This document shows positions 49,131 to 64,000 of a DNA stretch of 64,000 nt, one piece after another (within the stretch, counting starts at the first letter, position 1; the number at the start of each line of letters is the position of its first letter). Below the pieces are notes generated by a model. The model made no database searches. It was not told the DNA's origin and was given only the letters and a program-made list of their open reading frames with translations. This stretch comes from Saxidomus purpurata (Eukaryota; Mollusca; Bivalvia; Venerida; Veneridae), in NCBI GenBank assembly GCA_022818135.1, contig JAFMSR010000002.1, positions 49,446,801 to 49,510,800 of the forward strand, written 5' to 3'. A program made the position numbers and the translations under genes.

Positions 49131-49630
49131 NNNNNNNNNNNNNNNNNNNNNNNNNNNNNNNNNNNNNNNNNNNNNNNNNNNNNNNNNNNNNNNNNNNNNN
49201 NNNNNNNNNNNNNNNNNNNNNNNNNNNNNNNNNNNNNNNNNNNNNNNNNNNNNNNNNNNNNNNNNNNNNNNNNNNNNNNNNNNNNNNNNNNNNNNNNNNN
49301 NNNNNNNNNNNNNNNNNNNNNNNNNNNNNNNNNNNNNNNNNNNNNNNNNNNNNNNNNNNNNNNNNNNNNNNNNNNNNNNNNNNNNNNNNNNNNNNNNNNN
49401 NNNNNNNNNNNNNNNNNNNNNNNNNNNNNNNNNNNNNNNNNNNNNNNNNNNNNNNNNNNNNNNNNNNNNNNNNNNNNNNNNNNNNNNNNNNNNNNNNNNN
49501 NNNNNNNNNNNNNNNNNNNNNNNNNNNNNNNNNNNNNNNNNNNNNNNNNNNNNNNNNNNNNNNNNNNNNNNNNNNNNNNNNNNNNNNNNNNNNNNNNNNN
49601 NNNNNNNNNNNNNNNNNNNNNNNNNNNNNN
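49131..49630. other. Assembly gap (500 N)
   Basis: Exactly 500 unknown bases, a scaffold spacer of arbitrary length. It separates the carrier exons from the PLCXD exon. Confidence 0.99.
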
Positions 49631-50719
49631 TTTGGTTAAAAAAAACCCAACTGTTTATGTACATTGTCACATGATATATAGCAGTATGATATGCAATCTT
49701 AAGACTATGTATAGGTCTGCAAAACTATATATTGACCGACACATTGCCGATACTAATACACTGCTTTTTTAATTTTACAAAAGGTCAAAAATTCAATTAT
49801 ACTCGTTTAGAAAGTGTATTAAGATCGACATTGACGTCAGCGTCAACGGCACACGCGCGCTACGGGACATTTTACTTTGACACGAAATATCGAATAATTA
49901 TGTAATGTGTTGAGTGATTTTTTAAAACACACATCTTAACACTCCTGAAAAAAAGATATATTTCAATTATTTTCACAAAAAACGATACAATAGTCATTCA
50001 TTTAAATTACAACAAGTCAGAATTTTAAGTTTATTTTAATTGTACTCTTTTCACGCAGCGCGGGACATTTTCACTAGACACAGAAAAATTGTAAATACTT
50101 TTTTAGCATTGGAAGGAAACATCGAATAGATGCATCTTCTGAATAAGTACAAAAACAAAACTTTCTGTATGAAATATTATAGACGTGGTTTTAAGATAAC
50201 GTGTGGAGAAAAAAAAATCAAAATGTTTGTTTAATTTCACGAGCCTCGTTTTTCCTCAATCTCTACACATTAATGTTTCACATCTGAACTGCATCTGGCA
50301 GATTCCTGTTGCCGTTATTTTGTTTTACGTTCACGTCATCAGAAGTTCATGGCAAACGTGCATTTCACGGAAAATTTAATGGAAGCTTGATGGCTTATCA
50401 ATGTATTAATGTCGTGCTGTCTCATCGTGATGTCGCATATTGCTGCCATGGTGTCACATCGTGTTGTCGAGATGTCTTATCGTATTATCGACCTTACCTC
50501 TGCAGAGGTCGACAATACGACAGTACGATGTCCCTATCGGAACACCGTAGCTCGCCGTTTAACTGTTCGACTACCTGAACACATTTTTTTTTGTACTTAG
50601 GTATGCCTATTACGTAATAAGACATTACAAAAAAGCCATATCTTAAAATTTGTACAAAAAGTATAAGTGTCAATTCATTGCCTGTGTACTGTGCCTCTTA
50701 GAGAAAAAATGTCTCAGAC
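49631..50719. other. No exon recognised
   Basis: AT-rich. 50410-50520 contains irregular 'tatcgtattatcgac'/'catcgtg' words reminiscent of the minisatellite at 22806-23060. The first exon of the PLCXD gene was looked for here without success. Confidence 0.45.
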
Positions 50720-50836
50720 CTATGTAAAGCAGAGTTTGTCCTTAGCCTGTCTTAGCCTGTCTACGTAAAGCAGAGTTTGTCCTTAGCCTGTCTTAGCCTG
50801 TCTACGTAAAGCAGAGTTTGTCCTTAGCCTGTCTTT
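50720..50836. repeat. 41-bp tandem repeat, 2.9 copies
   Basis: Units 50720-50760, 50761-50801 and a partial 50802-50836, nearly identical, built on 'gtaaagcagagtttgtcctt' followed by two 'agcctgtctt' words. Confidence 0.95.
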
Positions 50837-51084
50837 CAACGAAGTTTTCCTAATGTGTATTCAGTATTTTTAGAGCTTTATCTTTCGACAAGCGACATAT
50901 GTATGCCACTTAATACTCCTAATATGTTTGGCTCCCATTCAAGTGACCGCGACCATCATGCCTCCATTATCTGCCCTTGCAAAATGTTATTACTAATACG
51001 TCTTGATTATATACATGTACATTTACTAATATAGGTTCTATATTCCTTTTAACATTCTTCATTACCGCGGGTCTTTTTCGACAG

Positions 51085-51962
51085 GTTCGCATAATTCTGG
51101 CACAAGTGACCTTAACCCTGCTCTTGGAACTGCCGTGGACCAAACATCAGTTGTAAGAAAGTTGGGAAACTCGTATTGTGGTCAGCGTGTTGTCCAAAGA
51201 TGGTCTAAAACACAGAATCTCAATATAATTGAACAACTACATGCTGGTGTGCGTTATTTTGACTTTCGAGTCGCCGTACATCCGGTCACCATGGAGTTCA
51301 GATTTGTGCATGGATTATACGGCGGTCTTGTGCCACTTGCTTTGCGTGACATAAACACATTTCTAAACCAAAATCCATTGGAAGTTGTCATTCTGGATTT
51401 CAACCATTTCTACAATATGAACCAAACAGCACATCATATGCTTCTTGCGGAAATTCGAAACGTATTCGGTTATAAAAGTGTACCACCGCCTTTCTCTACT
51501 CCTAACTACAAAATGTGGGGTATGAGCCTCGGGGCTTTGAAGCAGACCCCCCACAGAGTCATAACCATCTACCATGATGACAATATTGTTCAGTACCCGG
51601 AAATATGGGCTGGAAGTAACATTGAATCTCCATGGGCAAACACCGCCGACCTTCCCGCTCTGATAAGATTTCTCGAAACAAATTATTCTAACAAATATCG
51701 GGATAATAATGACGTTCTCTACTCATGGCAAGGTATTCTTACTCCGAGCTCTAAAAACATCGCTTTCCATCTTGGTTCGAGTCTAGAGGATCGCCTGGCT
51801 TCTAAAGCAACACGAGAATTCGTCAAATGGTTGAAAAGTGGAAAAGTCCCTGGGCCACAAGGAATAAACATATGTAACGCAGATTTCATAGAGAAACACG
51901 ATTTTATACCGACCGTGGTAGGTCTGAACCAGTTCATAAGTGAAATCCCATCGACATTTTGA
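51085..51962 (+). CDS. PI-PLC X domain-containing protein (PLCXD), last exon
   Basis: A single 878-bp exon after 'tttttcgacag', completing a Gly codon and reading S-H-N-S-G-T, then 291 residues to TGA at 51960-51962. It holds nearly the whole X domain: the first catalytic His in G-S-H-N-S (residue 2 of the exon), V-R-Y-F-D-F-R-V, the second catalytic His in F-R-F-V-H-G-L-Y-G-G (residue 75), and E-V-V-I-L-D-F-N-H-F-Y, all hallmarks of the PLCXD1/2/3 group. These proteins resemble bacterial PI-PLC, have only an X domain, and hydrolyse or bind phosphoinositides in the cytosol. Upstream exon(s) with the initiator Met and the W-M-x-x-L-P-type leader are not visible, perhaps lost in the gap at 49131. 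The frame is intact and looks functional. Confidence 0.9.
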
Positions 51963-52904
51963 GAATGCTTGATTTTTTCAAAGAGTATGGAATGCTAGTA
52001 ATGTAGAAAGAGAAGTAAATATGTCTGTACGACATGGATGCCTCCGTTTAAGGCTTTTAAGTCAACAAAGCTTAATTAAAATGCTCTTTAATACACATGG
52101 GTTTTAAAGTCTTATTAATACTTTGGATCTTAAAATACGTGAAGCTCTTATATTACCAAGATATCTCAACAGCGAAATTAGCCATTGCTCAAAAACATTC
52201 CTAACATAGTTTTGAAAAAAGAATCTTATTCATTACATTGTTATGGTATTTTCAATAATAAATACCCTTCTTCAAACACATTTGGTGCTTACTGTTGTTT
52301 TTTTTTACAAAATGAGCTATACAGCAGGGCGTGGTCTTCATTTGTCCGTGTCCAGAAAACCCAGAATCCCAATATTGCTTATTTATCGGAAGTACATGCT
52401 ATTACTGAGCATTAATTTCGTACACACAGTTTTATAGTAAGCATAGCTTAACTCAACTTACTCAATACGATCGCATGTACTGTTGCATATAGAATGGCTT
52501 TTATAAATGCAATTTCATTCGGTCCCGAAAAATCAGTCAATAAAGTTGATAAAAATTCTAATTATTTCTTGATTCCCTTTTATCTAAGTTTCTTCCTAAC
52601 ACTAATACTTATCTCTCAGCATTTTGAATAAAACTTTAAAAATTCAAGAAAGCAATCCTAGGATGTAATGGTATATCTTGACCCAACCAGTGCGTGGCCA
52701 GTTCACGCTTGGATAAAGACAGCTGATAAGACAAAATCCAATAATCGATAGCGATCTAATAAGTGACTTTTTGGTGTAAAGGGAAACAATCGATTTTTCC
52801 ACAGGCCTTATAAGCCAGGGGCAATATTCTGTTTACAACCGCGCTCCAATTCTGGCCATGATTCTTAATTGTACTCATTGGACGCTAGGTTTCTCCTATC
52901 TCTT
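51963..52904. other. 3' flank of the PLCXD gene, no further gene
   Basis: Possible AATAAA signals at about 52257 and 52627. No other coding signal. Confidence 0.5.
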
Positions 52905-52910
52905 TAAAGA

Positions 52911-53300
52911 CAAGGGACCCCCGGCGGGCGTGGTCAATTTTGACCCCAGGGGCATGATTTGAACACACTTAATAGAGGACCACTAGACAATGTTACACAC
53001 CAATTATCTAAGCTCTAGACCTTGTGGTTGTGGAGAAGCAGATTTTTAAAGATTTTCCTATATATGTCTATGTAAAACAAGTGACGGGCGGGCGGGGCCA
53101 ATATTGACCCAAGGGGCATGATTTGAACAAACTTTAAAGAGGTCAACTAGACACTGTAACACACTAAATATCTAAGCTCTAAACCTTGTGATTTCGGAGA
53201 AGATTTTTAAAGACTTTCCTATTATATTATATTTCTTTGTATAACAAGTGACCCCCTAGGCTAGGTCAATATTGACCCCAGGGATCATGATTTGAACAAT
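52911..53300. repeat. Dispersed repeat, three ~165-180 bp units
   Basis: Three direct units with 'ggtcaatattgaccccaggg', 'catgatttgaacaaacttta' and 'ctaagctctaaaccttgtg'. A reversed fragment of the same family lies near 960-1080. Confidence 0.8.
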
Positions 53301-56300
53301 ACCATTTTATAAAAGAAAATCGCCGTCGTGTAGATGTAGATGTGTCCGTCGTTTACTTTTTTTCATTGAGCATACTAAATATTAACTTTAGATATTTGAA
53401 TGATTAAAATAATAAAATCTGATTAAACATCAGTAAATGGCTTTTAAAAATCTCGTTAAAGTGTTTTATAAAACAAATATAAATGATAGATCAATATATC
53501 AGTATATATCGCTTATACAGTGGCATGTAACTGCCCCCTCAGTTGCTAATATGGTCGATATTCAATGTCGCGCATGCGCAGAAGTCTGTGAAAACTTGGG
53601 CCCGGGTGAACGAAATTTTCAGTAGCTCTCAATATATCAATATACAAAAAAAACAATTTAAATATTTGTGTATTTCTGTTTATTCCTTTTGTCAAAAGAC
53701 ACTAACAAAATGCTTAATGCATGTAGACATAAATGCTGTGAAAAGGATGGAATGTTTAATCCTGCCTTTTCAAATCACAAACACAGAATCTTCAGTGTTT
53801 CATTTCTCATGTTACCTATTATACAATACAAATGAGATGAACTATTTAACAAAGCTGTAAATTTGAATACAATAGAAATCTATGAAAGCATAAAACAAAA
53901 AATCCTACCTATTAACATGTGTTCTCTGAAATAACTTACCCTAGAAATTCACAAATAATTGTAGGTTCATTCTGAGTAAACATCATGTACATGTACATGG
54001 ACACAAAGTGTTCATCCAATCAGGTAGTTAAACATGCATACATGTATTATATCAGTACTTCTACTATGAAACTGAGATGTTACATGAATGCAATTCTAAA
54101 TTATTCTGTGAACTTACATATTGTTCTGTACACTTATTGACTGAATCTGGTGCAATATTTAAAACAGCTGAGGTTTTTTTTTCCTTTGTGTTTTTGTGCA
54201 GAAACTCTGAAGTTCTGTCTTTCTTGTCTATGATAATCGCATCCTTCACTTTCAAAATGTTTTCATGTAGCACACTACAGAAATATTCAATAATTTACCC
54301 TAAATATAGTTGCCCATGTATAGAAGTGATGTAAAATATATACATAAAACATCTGTTCCTGTTTCTACATCACCTTCACCTTTGCATTGGATGCAGTTGC
54401 CAGTTATTTCTAGTTAAAAGAAATGTATGCGATATCATCTTAACAGTCTTACACAGATAACATAACTGTACATAGGGAATAGAGTAGACTTTTGAAAGAA
54501 TAAGCCACAAATGCATCAGATCTAAATGTATATCAGAAATGAGTGATTTCCAATGTGTCATGTTGAATGACACTGTATAAACTGTATGATTGATTATGCA
54601 ATAAAAACAGGAGAAATAAAAACTACACCTACTGAACATGTTGCTAGAATATATATTGTCAATATACATTTGGAAACACCAAGATCTATGTGGAATAAAT
54701 ACAAAACTAACAACAATTTTTAGATATCAGTTGCACTGTTAACAGAACCAGTTCCCAGGTGGGTTTATCAATAAATTACTACAATGATCATGTATAACAT
54801 AACAAGTTATAGACAAAGATAGATCAATCCTTTAATGTAGGTTTTATATCACAGTCTCATATGAAAATAAAACATTATCAAATAATGACAAAACTAAAAT
54901 GCTAAGTACGAAACAATTTAAATATTTCAAATTGCAAAAGCAGACAAACGTTTTCGAAATATTCATCCAAAACCTGTATAGAAGTGAACGCTGCAATGTC
55001 ACTCACCATGATTGATATGTTATCTGTTGTATTAACAATGTTTATGTATCAAAAGTTTATAATTTTTTTGTAGTCTAACGGATTTTAAAAATTCTAAAAG
55101 ATCTGAAATGCTCTTGATACTCATATTTTCATATTACACAATCTTGATACTCATATTTTCACATAACACTATCGTTTTTTACATTAGAGTATCGTTTAAA
55201 ATTGATTAACGTTTATAATGACACTTAATTTTCATGACGGCATGTTGCCATTATAACAACTGAAAAAAATAGTGCAAGATACGCGATCACGATTTTTCAT
55301 TCTGACTAAAAATAATTAATAAATTGTGCATTTTATTAGCTTTCCAACAACATGAAGCTTTTTAAAATATATTTTCTTTTAAGAAAGTTACGGCCGTTAA
55401 AAAAACATATCTAACAACACAAAAATATGGACTACCGACCACTACCCGCTGGAGTTATGTCTTATCAGAAGAAAATATTGCATAATGTTGCATACATGAT
55501 ATGACCATTTTGTTCAGACAGTATAATACTCTTCTGTAAAAAAAATGTGCAAACATGATAAAAGTCTACTCCTATACAACTGCTGTATCTTTTACTTCAA
55601 TGTAAACACTATACATTTTGCTATCTTGCTAAGAATTATTAGTTGATACTCCATAGCTCATATAAAAACGTTCTAACAAAGTAAGAGTCCAACAAAAATT
55701 GTTGCCAATAGCTTACAGTCTTTGCATTATACTAAACTTTTTTCAATATAAAATATATGAGAAGCATTTACATGCTCAATTCAAGACTAGACACTAGTTA
55801 CATTATATACGTGTACATTCTCAAGGAAGTGATGCTCTCTTCTAAATGTCACCGTTTCTTTATGTATGATTCTCTGCTTTGGGCATGTACATATTTTTAT
55901 TAAATATTATATTATATTTTCGAATATGGAAAAACAATTGAGTGGTAAGAAATTTTTCTAGTTATAAATTCCTAAAAACATAGGACATAACGCATTGGAT
56001 GTTTGTTCATAGTTATGTTCCTTAATTTTTAGAATCCGAGTATATCAAATAACCAGTATCTCAATCCGTATTCTATGCCTTACACTGTAAAAAGCTGTAG
56101 TTCTTTATTTTATTGTTTTTAAAGTGTACTGTTGCTTTTATTAAGGCTTCAAAGTTCATTATACACATTTTAAATCCTTAACATCAATGGTTGAATCATC
56201 TGCCTCAAGATACAAAAACTTCATAATAAACTTCTAGGGCTTAGCGCGACATAGTTGTAACTATTTGAGCGTGAAATGGTTGTTACTCTATATAAGGACT

Positions 56301-56464
56301 AAATAATTTCTATATAGAGTTACAACCATTTCGCGCTCACACACATAATGTGTAAACAACTTCCTAAAAGGCTGTTCCACATAAGGTAGCGGCAGACGTG
56401 TAGCACATATGATAAATCAACACAGTCTAACGACTAGGTATAAAAGACAAGGAACTGTTAATGT
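53301..56464. other. No gene recognised; hairpin at 56267-56338
   Basis: AT-rich DNA downstream of the minus-strand VWA3-like gene. Short frames at 53437-54670 have no recognisable domain. Confidence 0.5.
56267..56338. repeat. Inverted repeat with 28-bp arms
   Basis: Arms 56267-56294 (gagcgtgaaatggttgttac...) and 56311-56338 are complementary with two mismatches and a 16-base loop. It sits about 130 bp past the stop of the minus-strand VWA3-like gene and could form a transcript hairpin. Confidence 0.85.
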
Positions 56465-62044
<5,580 letters not shown>

Positions 62045-64000
62045 CTGTAAACAATTACAAAACAAGCACAGTCAGTTTCTGTTAGATCATAGTGTAACAT
62101 AAACATTTTATTTAAAGCTTGGCCAAGCTTTAACTATACATGTCAGTTCGTCTTATTACTTATCTCTTGATCTCACAATAAGAACATTTTGTTCCCTGTT
62201 GAAATAATTTTGCTAAAACACACTGTGCAATTATTAAAGTAAAACTTAATGGTTTTTATAATGATTAAAGGTCACCTTTTTGGATCAGTTTGCTTAAAAC
62301 AGTATTCCCAGCATTTGCTGAAAATAAATTTCCCTGCTCTTTGACAGTTAAATGAACATTTTATTTCTTATCTTAATTACTTTGCTGTAAAAAAATTTAA
62401 AGGTACTAAAACAACTTTCCCTATTTAATTGCCAAGGAATAACTTTCTTCATTCTATCATAATTAAGAACCATTTTGTTCTCTATCTTCACTAATTTGTA
62501 ACAACATAATTTACAATTACTGAAAAACAACATTTTGACCATGGTACTATACAGTCTACCAGAAGACCAAACACTAAATGTTTTCAATCAGTCACTCAAA
62601 ATTAGAGCTGAAACATTTTCATATCCTGCTTACTTAAAAAATATGTCAGTGTTCACAAAAAAAAGAAGCTCTTCTGGTGTGCAATTTATAAATGATATCA
62701 ATAGAAGATCTATCCTGTATCTTTGTATTAAGAAAACATTTACCTTTTGATAAAAATAAATTATGTGTAAGTTAAAGTCCCAAAAGCACTTTAAATACTT
62801 ATAAAAAGAAAAATGAATTTTACAGATAGAGTAATGATAGAACTGTGTTCTATTTGATTTAAAACTGTGTTGATGTATTCCTTTCTTATTCCTCACTGAA
62901 ACGTGTTTCTTATTTTTTTGCAATATCATTGAAAAAAAATACTATGTTATATATATGGCATGGACTTTTGATTTAAAAAGCATCATTTGGAATGTTTTTC
63001 GAATAAATAATGGTAAATTTCACTGGAAAGAGATATTGCCTGATAATACAAGCGCTGTAAGTAATTTTACATCCAAAGGGACTTTAAACATTCTGGCTAC
63101 TAAATTACAATTAAACGGACTTTAAACATTCTGGCTACTAAATTACAATTAAACAACAAAAAATTGCATATTTCGCATTATCGGCTCATCCGCCATTTTT
63201 AGTGGCAGCTATGAGCTGTAAGGTCACAATTTATGTTACGATATTTATCTAACTAGGAAATGTTTTGTGAAAATATAACTTGATAACCAAATAAATATCA
63301 CAGACATTAAGTAGGTATCTAAATAATTAACATGAAAGTCAGTTAACTAATGCATGGCAGTAATATGCCACCATACCTTGCTGCTACTTCTTAATAAAAC
63401 TAGACTACCACCACCATTGGTTTCATAGAAATGGAATTTTAAGCACCTTTAGTAAAATTGATTCTCTGTCTGAAACACTGACTATTAGTATTGGCACAGT
63501 GACATTTGTCACTGATTCTAGAACATAATCAAGGGATTAAAGAAGAAAGTACACAAGGTTCATGATCAAGCCTTGACAGTTTGAAATAAATTAATCTATG
63601 AAAGCAAGCAATCTTCAGATTTAATTTCTAACGATCTTCAGTTTATAATAAACACTCTTTCTAAGAGTAGAAAGTCAAGAATTTCTCAAGAGCTAAACTT
63701 AACAAGGAATTCTAGCTTAAACAATAGCTGTCCATAAGACAGCATGCTCGACTATACTCAGAACTTGCCAATAAAACAAAACTTTTATTAGTAGACAGAA
63801 AAACAAAATTCTGTTGACTCTTTAAGTGTAAACTAGAAAACTGTAATCATAAAAAAGTCAAAAATTATCTATAGTATCTTAATTGTTTGATACCCCTGAA
63901 CAATATTGCTAAGTGGTTACTGAATATGTGCATGGTATTACCTTGCACGCAAAACTTTAACCAAAATTTCTAAGTTCAACAAGGGCCATAAGTTGTAGTA
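62045..64000. other. Upstream intron of the minus-strand VWA3-like gene
   Basis: No exon found. Contents: a diverged dispersed repeat at about 62790-62930 (relative of 28235 and 29725), a perfect 38-bp tandem duplication (63079-63116 and 63117-63154), and a fragment of the 47190-47705 repeat at 63942-64000. Confidence 0.55.

Noticed and set aside
63942..64000. Possible upstream exon of the minus-strand VWA3-like gene, open frame with a GTAATA donor in the right phase
   Set aside because: The sequence matches the dispersed repeat at 47190-47705 (tatggccctt...ttgaacttagaaa), so the open frame is most likely chance.

Overview
The window is eukaryotic, intron-rich and AT-rich, and reads like a bivalve mollusc (or close lophotrochozoan) genome. 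Genes are split into short exons with canonical GT/AG borders. Introns and intergenic DNA are full of short inverted-repeat transposons, minisatellites and diverged tandem-unit repeats of a kind familiar from bivalve genomes. There are two 500-N scaffold gaps (10809-11308 and 49131-49630). I see no bacterial-style operons, CRISPR arrays, rRNA or tRNA.

Layout. 45-10463 (+): 17 consecutive exons of a VWA3A/VWA3B-family protein with two von Willebrand factor A domains, open at both ends. 10640-17400: repeat-rich DNA with a gap, a degraded Crypton-like tyrosine recombinase (13990-14788, -), minisatellites, a long hairpin and a small inverted-repeat transposon. 18121-20719 (-): a Ly6/three-finger GPI-anchored protein gene. 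26237-31136 (+): a complete three-exon nucleoredoxin-like (thioredoxin-fold) gene with a LINE fragment in its second intron. 32196-33413: nested repeats. 35100-41970: a decayed Ty3/gypsy pol gene split by a 6,070-bp DNA transposon. 45881-48201 (+): the first two coding exons of an SLC25A16-like mitochondrial carrier. 51085-51962 (+): the last exon of a PI-PLC X-domain (PLCXD) gene. 56465-62044 (-): the 3' eight exons of a second VWA3-family gene, this one with an intact metal-binding (MIDAS) motif. The two VWA3-family genes lie at opposite ends of the window and point towards each other.

The most notable structure is the element at 35345-41414. It has CCCAGC terminal inverted repeats and a TA target duplication. 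Removing it plus one TA restores the interrupted reverse-transcriptase frame exactly, which fixes both ends to the base. Each end carries a large subterminal field of ATGGGACCC/GGGTCCCAT motifs. Inside is a spliced gene (37795-39120, -) for a DUF4806 protein. I recognise no transposase, so it appears to be a non-autonomous or accessory-gene-bearing member of a DNA transposon family that I cannot assign to a named superfamily.

The host genes show no common pathway; their proximity looks like ordinary animal gene neighbourhood. Exon borders were read by eye from splice signals and phase continuity, so single-base errors are possible and no transcript evidence was available.
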